Both the position numbers and the translations under genes were made by a program. Below, piece by piece: positions 1-55,639 of a DNA stretch of 64,000 nt (the first letter of the stretch is position 1; every line of letters starts with the position of its first letter). Source of the stretch: Rallus limicola (Eukaryota; Chordata; Aves; Gruiformes; Rallidae); the NCBI GenBank assembly GCA_022605955.1, contig JAKCOZ010000005.1:3251501-3315500 (forward strand). Direction: 5' to 3'. The notes beneath the pieces are model-generated. The model was given only the letters and a program-made list of their open reading frames with translations, was not told the origin of the DNA and did not search any database.

Positions 1-3000
1 CTTCCTGTTTTCTTCCAGGTACTTACAAATAGTTTAATTATTTAATACTTTTTTTTCCCCAGAAAATGAGATTAGGGTGACTGATCCATAATTCTCTGTT
101 CTTCCTTTCTTTCTTTTCTCCCTTTTTAACATATTTGTCCTCTTAAATCTCCTGGACTTCTCACCCATCTTCTATAAAGCACTGAGGGTAACTACCAAGG
201 CCTCTGAGACTGCTTACCATTCACTTTACAACAAATTTATTCAGGTCCAACTGATTTAGTCCAACATCCCTAAATTATTTCTCACCCTTTCTTTCTCTAT
301 TCAAACATTATTATCATAATTAAGTGGGTCTAGATTAGCAGTATGTGTGTGGAAGCTTTGTGTAAGTGGTAGGAATGTGGCTTGGACATCACAGCTTTCT
401 TGGTTGCACTATCTTGTCAGCTACAGGGAAGCAATAGAAGCCAACCAAGATGTGCCCTCAAACTTTCAGATCTTTAACAAGGTGAGTGGCAGGAGTTTCT
501 TGGGGCAGGTAGTGAAAGCCACCTGCCTCTTCCTGTTCCGGGGCAAAAGGATCATGCATGACCAAAAGGCGTGTAAAAAACCTGGCTGTTCCCAAGTTTG
601 GGATTCAGAGGCTGTTTTGGATATCCAGGCATTTCCCACAGAAGAACTTTCTTAAAAGAACGCAATCTCTTTGTTATCCTGCCTCTCTGTCACCGCCCTG
701 TGGGAACATCATAAATGAAAGAAAGAGAACAGGCTTAGGGGAAAATAAGAAGTTTCTTATATTCTGTACAGGGGGAAAGGAAAGCAGCAATGTCTTAGCT
801 TTTTGGTGGTAAAGAAAAAAAAGCATTTTCTGTGTCTTGAACGGGGCAGAGGCTCTGGTCATACTGTGGTACACAAAGTGGCTGCGTGCATTGATTAAGG
901 TAGCTCGTTTTCTGGCCAAGGAAACCCAGCTGTGGTTTGTGGGATTGTCTTTCACAGCACTGAGGGTTCATTTCCGTCTTAAGACCCCTAAATCGTGAAG
1001 GTGGTGGGCACAGTGAATTCAGCTTCTGGACTCCCCCAGGCTGGAGGGGAGTCTCCTGTGGTGTGATGTGAGAGAGGAACAGCTCGCTGGGGTGTGAACA
1101 TGAGCCTGGCAGGGTGTGAATCCCCCATCCAGACTTCACGCAAGATGGCATGTGCTGCCACTGGGGACACTTACCGAGACAAGCATGGGAGCAGAGAGTT
1201 GCAGGTGCTACCCCAGCTCTCAGCCCTGAGCTTATCACCCATGGTTTCACTATAGCAAGCCAGGAGCTGCAGGGCTCTGCAGCAGCCCTCTCATGAGGGC
1301 GAGTTCTGTCACTGAAAGTCAGCTGCTCCATTGACAGCACTCAACTTGATCCCTGCATCAGGCACTTGTGGCTGCAGTTACCCAGCAAGGCAAGGGCACC
1401 TTAACACAAGCTCCTCTTGGATGCTGGGGACCTCCAAGCCAGCATGATCTGGCCTTGCCCGATCCCTCTAGCTAATGGACAGGTCATAGAAGATGCCATG
1501 AATACCGCTGTGATGTTTTTGGGCAGCTCTTTGCACGGGGCTTGACTAGCAGTCGGGAGAACATGTGGGGCTAACCAGCCTCTGGGGAATGCTCTGGTGT
1601 CATCCCATGCTGAGAGTAAGATGGGTCAGTGGTGACCACAGTAGATGGAAAGAGGTTAGCGATATAAGAGATTGAAGGCACCACACTTCATGGTGCGGTG
1701 TGGACATGGTCGCTAAGCTCTGGAGGGCCCTTGCATCTGCTCCGAACTTGCTTCCCATTGCATATTATACCTAGTGGTTGTACCCCTAGTTACTCACTTT
1801 ATCTGGAAAGAGACCTGAAAAGGCAGAGTCTCCTTTTCTTGAGCCCAGTAGCATTTACTCAGCTAGAAACTGGTAAGTGGGTCTGTGGAGAAATAGCTTA
1901 TCTTTTCTTTCAGTTTCTGGGTGCTCATTGTAAGTGTAGGAAATAGTTTAAATTTTTTATACAGAGGAAAAAATATTGCCCAAATTATTCTGAATTAGGT
2001 CTTACATTCCTATCCCAAGGAAAATCAAATTGTTTATGTCTCCCAAGCTTCTTGTTTTATGGCTTTGAGAAAGCTGGTTTCCTCCCATCTTAGAGTCAGC
2101 AGTGAAATCGGTGGTGGGAATCACAGCACATGGATCTCCTTAGGTCACAGTATGCACACTGTGCAAGGGGTGATGTTTAAGGCTCTTTGAGCAAGGTAAA
2201 TAAACAAGTGCCAGCATTAGGTACACAGAGTCCTAAATTAGTGGAATAACACAGCGTTAAAATTACCTACAGTGCTGACTCATGTCACAAAGATTTTGTA
2301 ACTTTTTTTTCTGTGATAAGCCTGGGAACAAGTTTTCTTTTAATTAAGCTATTATGTTCTCACAGAGCACTTTTTAACTTTCAATATGTCACGTCTTCTA
2401 ACCTTCCAAACCCACATCTTTGCCAGGCTGCCAATGTAAAATAAAGTTCTGGATCTTCCCCCCAAGCACTTCCTGAAATCTTTTTTTCCCTGTCATTACA
2501 TAAAACGCTATGGTGCTCTTTCTTTTAAGCTTGCCATCTGGATGTCATTCTTGATTTTGCCTCTTTTTAAATATACACATCCAGGCTAGACCTGAAATGA
2601 CGCAGCTTCTTTCTATGTAACGGTTCTAAAAGCCGTACTTTCTTTCCCAGGCATTTCATCAAACCTTTGGTCATGTCTTCATCATCTCAGGTCTTGGTAT
2701 TTCAAGTTCTTCCTCCCTGTTACGAAACCTTGTGTTTTATACCTCCCCGGGGATATGCAAAGTGGTGCTGCAAAATCTGTTTTCCTGACTGCATGGACTG
2801 TACAAAGCCTCTTTTGAATCATCTTTCCCTGCTGGGGGTGGGGGAAAGACTTGTATCGGTCACAAGTTTCTTGACTTCATCTTTTCATAGAATCATAGAA
2901 TTGTTTTTGTTGGAAAACACCTTTAAGCTCATCAAGGTACCTCACCGCTCAGCCCATCCTAGGTTAGCTGATCTTGACATGAAACACGGCATGTGTTGTG

Positions 3001-5350
3001 TCCTCATCTCCATGACTCTGTTCACACGTAAACCCCCTTGCCTCCTGAAACCATGGCTCGCAGCAACAGTGAGTTGTTGGGGGCTTTTTGCTTTTTTAAA
3101 GTAACAGAAGATTGTGTTAAGTGTTTTTATCCTTTAACATACCTGCCAGTGTTGTTTAAAACCCCCTGATTTTCTTGCGGAACTCAAAAGATTGGATAGC
3201 CACATCAGTGAGAATAGCTGTTTAAAAGGATGTGTAATGAAACAGGAAAGTAAATAAGATAAGGGAAAATAAAACCGATTACTTTTCTATGCATCTCTAA
3301 ACCAAGAAATCAGATACCCTGTTGCATTTGCTTCCATAGACATTTCTGTGTTGCTAAAACTCACTTACAATCTGCTGTTCATGTCACTGCCATTCCTACA
3401 CAGGGGAGTTTACAGATTACTGTATAAACAGCCAACTATGAGACTGTAACTGTTTTTTTTATTTTCATAATATCCCATACTTGATAAACTATCAGCAGTT
3501 CGATTTCTGACTTACTTCATCGTAGCCTGCGCTTCATTTTCTATTAAGCTGGAGAACGTAATTAAGAATTTGGAGAGCAGACTGCCCTGCTGGGTCAGCA
3601 TTCACAGGGGTCCCGACCCCAACCGAGGCCAGTAAACCATTCATGGGCGAGAGCAGCAGAATCGGGATGTGTGGAAAGTAACTCGCTTCTCGCATCCAAC
3701 CCATCTTTGGGCTGCCAGCGTTTCAGAAACTTCCTGAGTGAAAACTGCGCTCCTGATCACCGTGCTCATTAGCTGATTTAAGCCCAGTGACTTTGCTAGC
3801 TTTCTGTCCCTCAGACATGATCTTGATTCCTGCAGGCTGTCATGGCATCAACTTCCACAGCTCCATGATTGTGTCTGCAGAAAGCAACATCCCTTTTTTT
3901 TCTCTGTTTAAACTTGTTTCTTCATAATATCCCTGGGTGTTTCTTAGTTCTCCTATTTTGAGACTTTCTCTGTCCAACTTTCTCTGTGCTGCTTAGGGCT
4001 TCACAGACCTCTGTTATATCTCCCACTCACTTAAGTTTTTCCTGAACTGGAAAATATTAGGCTATGTATTCTCTGCTGTGTGAGTTGTTCCTTATTTCTG
4101 AACGACCAGGGCAACAAGGAAATGGATGTCAAGAGGCAGCTTATTGCTACAGGAGAATACCAAACCCAGGGCACCTGAGTCCTGACATTCCTCTTCTGAA
4201 ATACTGTTGTCTATCCCAGTGGCAACGTGCATCTCTCTTTGCCTGCTCATCCAGTTGCCCCATGAACTCAAAAGGGATCTGTTTGTTTTCTTTGTGTCGA
4301 ATGCTCCTGCCTTCCACTGAGCCAGAATGAGTGTTGGAAGATTTTATTTATGATGTTGGTTTTGGTGTTACAGTTTTACTTTTTTAAAGCAGAGAAATCC
4401 ACTGCGAGACCCACTAAATTCAGCGTTACAGGTTAGAAAACGGTACAATTAAGATTATGGGTACATCATTGATTTACCCCATGTGTGTATGGTACCACAT
4501 TGGTTGTTAATTAGCTCCACAGTATGTTATTTCACTGTTAGTCACTGTGTCAAGCAGACAGCAGCTCTGTACAGGGAAGGAGGCTCCTGCTTGTGGGACC
4601 TCACCTCATTTGTTGCAGAGCCAAAACATGCATTGAATAGAGAAAGTCTGAGTTTTTTGGGTGAATGTGGGGAAGGGTTGCTGTCCCTGCCTCCCCACAC
4701 AGCTCTGGTGCAATTTCCTTTGGCAAAGGTTTCATACAAAGCCTCTACTTCTGCTGGCATTATTTTCCAGGTGGGAGGACTGTGCCTACAATACAGACAC
4801 ATTGGTGTGGGTACACCATTCAGCACCGCAGCCCCAGCTGACTGTCATTCTGTGGTCACAAAAAGCTGTACGCGTGTTTCTGTATGTAAAAGCTCACAGG
4901 ACTTTGCTGCTATATTTCTTTACTAAAAGGAGAGAGGAAGAGTGAAGGGAAGGAGGAATTACCTGGAACTAGGTCTGCCAGCAAAATTGTGCTTCCTTGT
5001 CATGTGCACAGTGCCCACCTCCTTAGTGTTTTGGATGTTTGGAAACACGTCAGACAGCAAAGTAGTACCAAAACAGGCAGGTGACTGCTGAAAGCAGCAG
5101 CCTGCCCCCATCCGAGGTAGGAGAGATGTCAAGGACCAGGGTGCTTTTACCACAGATTGTGGCCAGAGTGACCATGCATGGAGAAGGATGGACGTGGGAC
5201 TGTGACACCCAACGGCGGGTGACACTCGGGGGAGATGGTGGCCTTGGCCTGAGTGGCCTGACTGGGTGGGAAGGCCATGGATGTGTGTGGTCCGAGGAAG
5301 AACCAGGAAGGGCTCAAGGCTCTGGCTTTTTCCCTCCTGGGGAATCTCTG
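1..5350. other. Upstream intergenic region, no supported gene
   Basis: AT-rich, non-coding in character. Open frames exist, the longest about 180 codons on the minus strand at 795-1340. They show no recognisable domain, have low-complexity Pro/Ser/Cys-rich translations and lack convincing splice context. One CR1 remnant is listed separately. Distal enhancers of RRAS2 could lie here, but nothing visible shows one. Confidence 0.6.
2886..3040 (-). mobile_element. CR1 LINE 3'-end fragment, antisense
   Basis: CATAGAATCATAGAATTG at the left edge is the reverse complement of the CR1 terminal repeat (ATTCTATGATTC). It is followed by diverged CR1 3'UTR-like sequence, TTGGAAAACACCTTTAAGCT and ATCAAGGTACC. 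The copy is 5'-truncated, as usual for CR1. The right edge is uncertain because similarity fades after about 3000. Confidence 0.7.
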
Positions 5351-5690
5351 GCTGAAACTGACGGTGCCTCGGCTCTAAACCCCTCTGCGCCGCGGCTCGT
5401 CATCCGTACGCAGGGGCAATGACACCCCCCTTTCCCACCTCGTGGGGATTCGGAGAGGCTCATTAACGCTGATGAAGCACTCGGGGACGGGAGGACGGGC
5501 GCCCCAGAAAAGCCCGTGGGGACATCAGTAATTACTTCTTCAGCGCTGCGTTCGGAGGCAGAGTGCGGGGGAGAGGGCTGGCCCGCGGGCCGCCACGGCC
5601 CGCACGTTACAAACAAAGAGGTGTGGTGCCGAGGAGGCGGATCCGGCCACTTCGCCGCTAGTCAGCGTTCCCCGCATGGCCCCGCCGCCG

Positions 5691-5708
5691 GGCCGGGCCG
5701 GGCCGGCC
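5691..5708. repeat. Short GGCCG pentanucleotide tandem repeat
   Basis: Three perfect GGCCG units (5691-5705) followed by a partial unit, within the CpG island just upstream of the promoter GC boxes. It may vary in length between individuals. No function can be assigned. Confidence 0.6.
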
Positions 5709-5742
5709 GCAGGAGCGCGGCGCCGGGGCGGTGAGCGGCCGG

Positions 5743-49098
<43,356 letters not shown>

Positions 49099-50475
49099 GA
49101 ATCCCAAGAACCAAGCTATCAACTGCCAGATTATTTTTTGTTTTCTTTCCATCATTTTACATAATTTCTGGTATTGGTCTAGCCTTACATGTGCATGTCC
49201 TAAAAGTGGTCACCAGAATAGCCTTAGTCCAAGAAGCTGGCAGAATAGTTCTTGAAGAAGACTCAGTCGTCCTGGGGCAGACTTCAAATCAAAACACTAA
49301 GGCTGCTTCTTTAATACCACAGTTCCTTCCTTCTCTCCCTTAAGAGCTTGCACCTTGTGGAGTTTTATTCGCAAAGGAGATGAAACAAAACCGTGTAGGA
49401 CAAGGTGTTGAAATCATGCATAAGTTGTCTCTTGTGAATTAATTTATTTTTACTTATGACATTTCATTTGCTATTTCAAAGACCTATATTGAAGTATAGA
49501 GAATACTTAGAGGGGAAAAAAAAAAAGGTGGATTGGCTTTTTTGCCCTTAGTTAAATTAGACTTGAGTATTCAGCTAGCCTTAACAAACCTACACTGAAT
49601 TTCATTGTCAGCAAAAATTTTCATCTCACTTATGCTGCAGTTTTATTTCAGTGGCCAAAAATGTCTACTGTATTTATTTTATGAATCCAGAACAGCTACA
49701 GGGTGATTACTACTACTATTAGGATATGGCCAAATACCTGAGCTCATTCTGGATTTGAGGCATTTCAGCTTATTAAGAAATTTCACATCATCTGTTTGGA
49801 AACAAATTGTGTCTTCCTTTGTATTTCTGGGTAAGGGATTAAGGAAAACTAAAATTGTAGCCGTTTTTGTTTCATGTGATATAAAAATGAATTTGATCTT
49901 TCCATTGTCAGAGATGATTAAATGTTTTTGCTATATACTTTTATACATTATTTTCTTATCAAACTAGTTAACAAGTATTTTTATATGTTTGTAAGCAAAT
50001 ATGCTTTCACAGCATAACTTGTGTATATGTAAAGATGAGTATTTAATTCTCACAGTTCACTTTTAACTGACAAAATGTGGGATTTGCCAACCTGTGGTAA
50101 ACTTCTCCCCTTACTCCTCCGGATGTACCCAAGAACGGCCAATTATGTGCCTGCCCAACACACACCCATAGAGTAAAATCTAGTGTTGTGTTTTAACAAA
50201 TTTCAGTATCCCTTACTAAAGACTGACCATTATGTGAATTAAACTGTAAGACTTTTAACTGATTGTTTAGTTAAACTGTGGATGGTTGTTTAATTTTGAG
50301 TTCTGTGGATTGTGTTTAAACAATTCAAGAGTATGTTCCCTGATATTGAAATACTGAGTGGTATTGCACAGTTGTCACCTTACTGAATGTGTCCAACAGT
50401 TCTTTGAAACTTGATTATTAAGCAAACCCTTGTATAACTTCAGGTGCTAGAATTAAAGATGATCTAACCATTATC
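49099..50475 (+). other. RRAS2: RRAS2 3'UTR (approximate end)
   Basis: AT-rich sequence following the stop codon. It contains AU-rich words such as AATTTATTTTTAC near 49440 and GTATTTATTTTATG near 49670, which can act as mRNA-decay elements. An internal 11-A run lies at 49516-49526 and could prime oligo-dT falsely. Three ATTAAA hexamers occur in the distal half. The end is placed about 20 nt after the last one, by inference. Confidence 0.65.
50452..50457 (+). terminator. RRAS2: Candidate distal poly(A) signal ATTAAA for RRAS2
   Basis: ATTAAA in the context GCTAGAATTAAAGATGATC, followed some 60-75 nt downstream by G/T-rich sequence. It gives a 3'UTR of about 1.35 kb. Earlier ATTAAA hexamers lie at 49917-49922 and 50238-50243 and could give shorter isoforms. 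No AATAAA is seen between the stop codon and here. Confidence 0.5.
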
Positions 50476-53237
50476 GGGGGGTAAGCACATTGCCTCTTTC
50501 TGACTTCCAAAACTTGACTTTTTCTGGGGGTGGGGGAAGGAAGAGGGTGATGGGACCTGTCTAGGAGAGACACAAACATCTGCATGACTTTTCTTCAAGC
50601 TTGGAAGCAAAGAAAGCCACTGCAGTTTAAATTGTGATAGGTGATACAAGCTGTTGTTTGTTCTGACTTGCAGAACATAGTCAGTGGTCCCATCAACCAC
50701 TCCTGTGTTTTCAGGCTGTGCTCACTGTCAGGTGCTCTGCTATAAATCTCTCAGTGTCTGCTGAGAAAACAGCACTTGGACAAGTTCAGTTTCCTTCACT
50801 GCAGCAAAGCATCAGACAGAAGTAACAGTGGTGTGCCATGCACAGCAGGGGAAGCAAATGTGTGTTTTAATATGATTTAGATGAGGTGGTATGTTACTGC
50901 TTTGAGAGAGCGGGTAGGTTCACCCCCCACTCGCTTTCCAAGCTACTGGTTGATAAAAGGCTCCTCTCAAATGATGTGTAGAGAAGTTAAGCAAGAAGTT
51001 ACAGCAGAGGTATGTTTGGGAGACAGATTACATTTTTCAAGTCAAGTGTCAGAAGTTAGAGCCCGTAGCAAACACCATGTCTTTTTTCTGAAGTATGTAA
51101 AGCTCTCTGGAGTTGAGGAAACAAATGACAGCCTGTGTTGAGACTAAATTTGTGAGGTGCAGATATGTTTTAAGTTTCTTTTTTTTTTCTATTTTAATTT
51201 TTCACTCATGATTTCTTTTCAAATAGTAGGCTATTACAGTGGTAGGTCTTTTAATATGAAACTAACTCATAGAGAAGGGGGAGAGCACCTGACAGAGAGC
51301 AGAACAGCACTGAGCTGGCTGATGCTAAGCAACCAGCTCCTGGCTTTTAAGCCACATGGTAAAGTTTATAACAAAGTTAAACTGAAATGGCACCACCAGC
51401 TGCAGCTATGTATGTCTGCTGTAAGTTTATTAGCTAAATATATTCCTTTGCACAAGTTTTCAAGGCTTCTGCTGGAGAGAAAGAGCAAGCAGGTCTTTGT
51501 CATAGCATGGTCTCTTTGTGAGGCTGGGTCATAGACTGTAAGGAGCTGTTAAACCTAGGTGTTTCGATACTACTTTTCAGACTTAAAGTAAGCATTTCAG
51601 AAAAGCAATGTGAGTTTTTGGCTAGCACTGGTGCCCTGGGTGGTTGGGAATTTGAAACAAGGTGTTTCTATTGACTAGTCTTTCTCATTGTTGCACTTGA
51701 AGCGCTTGCAAAGTGCTATAAGGGACCCTGTTAGTCTCAAAAGTAGTAGCCTCCATCTTTATGCCTTGGATTGTTTGTGAATTTACAACATTGCCACCTC
51801 GCTGTAGGATAGTTTAGCTGACAACCTGAGTTTCTTCAACTTTGCCTGATGGAGGAAATGCTTAAAGGTTTGTTGCTTGTATTTATAGTTACTTCAGTTC
51901 AAGGCCACATCCGTCAATCATTTAAATTCAAAGTTCAGGAATTTGTGGTGTTTAAAATGTATCCAGAAATGACCTCCTGCTCCTCTTAGAGCACAGGAGG
52001 GTCTGGATCTTTGTTTTGAAGCACAAAACACACCCCTCTCTGAAATCTCACACCGCTGAGCCAGATGCCACACCGGATGAGGAGGGTTCACCTGCTGGTA
52101 GGCAAAAGCCCTTGTATGCAATTGGTGAAGTCTTACTGTGTGGTCCAGAATCAGGGAAGAATTACTTCAAAGTAAGTACCTTGTGTTTTCTTGTGTCTGC
52201 TCTGGTTAATGCATTTGCTTTCTCTCTCTTCACAACTCTTCTGCTTCTCTGCCATACTTGCCTCATTCTGTTGGGGCAGCTAAGTTAAAATTGCAGGCTT
52301 GAAGCATGCTCCAGGTCTTAAGTAGATGCTCAAGTAGAGGTATGTCTGGTTGTTGTGTAGCACTTGTTCTATGGCCAGAAAACTTGTGATCGGTCTTTGT
52401 ATTCAGATATTCTCATAGAGCTGTGACCACGGGAATAGTAGGTTGAGAGGAATCAGGTTTTGTTCTCAGCACTTTGTGGCTGTCCAAGCAATTTTGTTGA
52501 TCTTTCTAGGCTTGTTTGGGCTGTATGAGGAACAGCAGAAAATGAGGAAAATCACCAATGAGTGATAATGATAGGAAGGAGGAGGAGGAAAATAGCCTTG
52601 GTATTTCCTATGTTCTAGCCTGAGTGCCTGTGACAGATGGGGTGTGCAAATGGGGATGGGCAGGGCTGTCATAGTAGCCTTTAGCTGGGAAGGTAAAGAG
52701 CTTTCAGTGAGATGGAGCAGATGTGGAAGAGAGTATGGATTAGACTACAAGGAGAGCATAACACCCAGAAACAGCGTCATGGCTGCATGCCATTCTTGCT
52801 TTCTGTAGATGTCCTACCAGACGTTTAAGACTCTGGTTATTTTGGAGAGTTTGAGAGACTTCTGTGAGACAAGTGTGAAGGGCAGCTTATGTCCCACAGA
52901 TGGTGAATCGCATTCATGTCATGGGCATGAATTTACACATGCTAGGGGCAGGTATATTTCACTTGAACTGGACTACTCAAGAGTGATAGTGCTGTAATAA
53001 TCCTCCTTGGAATGCATCTTGTGTTTCTCGTGACAAAAATAAACTGGTGATAGGAATAGCTTATACACTTTAAAAAGTACTTTGTTAAAGCAGTGTTTTG
53101 AGACCTATCCAGCACGGTATATCTAGGCTGCTGCCATGCAAACACAAGTTTGGAAAAAGCTGTAACCTGAATAGGTGAGGTAAGTGCTCCTAGAGATGAC
53201 TGATCTGCCAAGAGTCTAGGGTGGATTGTCTTTTTTA

Positions 53238-53430
53238 CAGAATCACAGGATGGTCAGGGTTGGAAGGGACTTCAGGAGATCATCTAGTCCAACCTCCCTG
53301 CCAGAGCAGGATCATCTAGATTAGGTAACCCAGGAAGGTGTCCAGGCAGGTTTTGAATGTCTCCAGAGAAGGAGCACTGGAACAGACTGCCCAGAGAGGT
53401 TGTCGCCCTCACAGTGAAAAGTTTCTCCTT
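53238..53430 (-). mobile_element. CR1 LINE 3' fragment, antisense, with internal micro-inversion
   Basis: CAGAATCACAGGATGGTCAG, TTGGAAGGGACTTCAGGAGA and TCATCTAGTCCAACCTCCCT are the reverse complement of the CR1 3' end. It continues through GTTTTGAATGTCTCCAGAGA into ORF2 C-terminal sequence. Bases 53375-53403 read in the opposite orientation to the rest (see findings). The antisense orientation then resumes at CCCTCACAGTGAAAAGTTTC. Confidence 0.93.
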
Positions 53431-54858
53431 TTTGTTGTGATTATTTGTAAAGCAGTGGATGTGTGTAGAAAATCCAGCTCTAAGCAAGGGATGGCATCTT
53501 GCAAAGAAAAGCGGTCTTGAAAAGCACCCTGTGAAGATGAAGGTATCAGGAGGAGAAGGGGCTACAGCCATCTGCTGACTGTGGCCATGGGAAGTGCAGC
53601 CAGATCTGCAGCAGCCCCTGGGTGCTCACCCACTGGTCCCCCAGCTGCTGCCGAGCAGTGCCATGTCCAAAAGGCCTCCCTGGGGCTCTGCAGTGGGCAG
53701 TGGGGGGCTGCCACCGCACTTCTCTGGCCCTGGAGTGGGGCTGGGACACACCCTGCCGCCGGTGTGAAATGCACAGGAAAGTAGGATATGGACAGCCACA
53801 AGATGTCACCACCGGTAGGCAGGCACGTGCTGCCAGAGGGCTTTTACTGACACCCTTGGGCAGAGTTAAAGATATTTTTACAAGCAGAGCAGGAGTGAAA
53901 GGCAAGAACCACGACCAAGCTGCCGGTCTGTAATTAAACGGGGCCATGTGTCAGCGCTATTTCAGAGTATTTTGTTCTGCAGACTCCCTACAATCCGGAT
54001 GGTCTGCAGCTCAGGGAAAAACAATGATCTATAAATAGCAGTTCTGAAGAAATCTGTGTGAAAAGCAGGAAGGATGCTTGCAATCAAAAACATCAAATCC
54101 ATCTTAATTACAGCGTAGTACAGATACTGGAGAAAAAGTGATATTGGCATATCATTAGTAACGTACGATTTCCAGTGGAAAAAGCAAAGTGTAAACACTT
54201 TGTGCTCAGCTAAGTAACACATCTAAATGAGGATTAGCCTCAGTATGAGAAAAATCCAGTTGTTCTCATCTAGGCACCAGTCCCGATGTTTCTCTGTGGA
54301 GCAGGCAAATCTCTTGAATGTGACCTCTGAAACACGTTTCTAATGCTTTTCTCCTCTCTATTGCGACTTTCAGGCAACACCTGCTGTGGTTTTTAGGCAG
54401 TAGAAGTTCATGTCAGCTCTGGTATCTCCTGCAAACTGTAAAGTCTGCCTGCCCTTTCCTATCTCTCGGAAGAATGTCATGTTCCTGAGCTGCTGGCGTC
54501 TTGTCTCACCATAAAAGGCATTCTGTCTGATCTCTTTCCTTGTGAGACTAAGCCATTCTGTGTCTTGAGCTGATTTTTATTATTTAAAAAATAATCAAGT
54601 GACTTCATACAAGTATGAAGTACCACACTGGCACTGTGACTTGGTCCCTCTTGTACTTACACAGCCATCAGTCTTACTCAAAAGGCCAACTTTTGGTCAC
54701 GAAGGGCTACTTGTTCAAGGTTTCAGAAAGCATAATATGCTTGATGTAACTTTTTGTTCCTCCCTAATCCTATTTTTAAAAATACATGTTCACCCAGTTG
54801 TATTTCTGGGAAACAGGAGGGAGAACACCACATCAATTCTGTATGTGCAGCTGCACAC

Positions 54859-54890
54859 TGATGTTGCTCACTGCTGATGTTGCTCACCGC
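54859..54890. repeat. 16-bp tandem duplication
   Basis: TGATGTTGCTCACTGC at 54859-54874 is followed immediately by TGATGTTGCTCACCGC at 54875-54890, one mismatch. A simple slippage duplication. Confidence 0.9.
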
Positions 54891-54931
54891 TCTACTCCAG
54901 TTACCTTTATGAAATAGTCTCTTAACTTCTT

Positions 54932-54972
54932 GGGGTTTGGGTTTTTTTTGGGGGGGGGATGAGGGGGAAGGG
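54932..54972 (+). other. G-rich tract with G-quadruplex potential
   Basis: G runs of 4, 3, 9, 5 and 3 with loops TTT, eight T, ATGA and AA, so several quadruplex registers are possible. Intergenic, downstream of RRAS2. Confidence 0.5.
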
Positions 54973-55639
54973 TGTTTTTTGTTTAGTTTGGGTGTTTTTC
55001 AGATTGAAAGGAAGCATGACTGATTCTGGTTATCTTTATCTTAAACAACCACCTTGAAATCATTCAAATACTGGTTACAATAGCTAGCTGAGTGACACTG
55101 TTGGGTTTGTAAGGTGTCTGGGGAAGGGATCTGTTGCTGCCAAGTCCCAAGGTCTGGGCTGTATTAGTGCTGACCTCCTCATGCTGTTGCCCAGACCTGC
55201 TCTGTGAGGACTTCTTCCCAGTAGTATTATTTCTACTGTTTTTAGAGAGCTCTGGATATACGAATAGGGGTCACGCATGTGTTTCCCACTTGTAGCTCCA
55301 GAGCAATCCCTCAGTCCTGGCAATTGCTACTTAACGTCTTCATATTCCAAAGACTGAATCCAGTTTATTTCTCCAGGCTATTTACCAATTAATGTGCTGG
55401 TGGTGATTCCTCACTGGTTCTGCCTTTCAAGAGTTACGTATGGCTTGCTGAACAAGGAGGACAGGGCAGGGGACTTACACTGAATGGGATGAGTGATTTT
55501 GTGACAGCTGGAATAGGCATGGCTGAGGTACCCAGGGGCTTCATTGCCTCAGTCCTGAGTGTTTCCCAGGCCCAAGCAGTAAGTGAAAAGGTGCAATGAG
55601 AAGAGCCAGCAGCAGTGTCTGAGGGTTGAGGCAGGGGTT

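Noticed and set aside
795..1340. 181-codon minus-strand open frame upstream of RRAS2
   Set aside because: No recognisable domain, low-complexity composition, no splice or promoter context. Length is near the chance maximum for a window this size.
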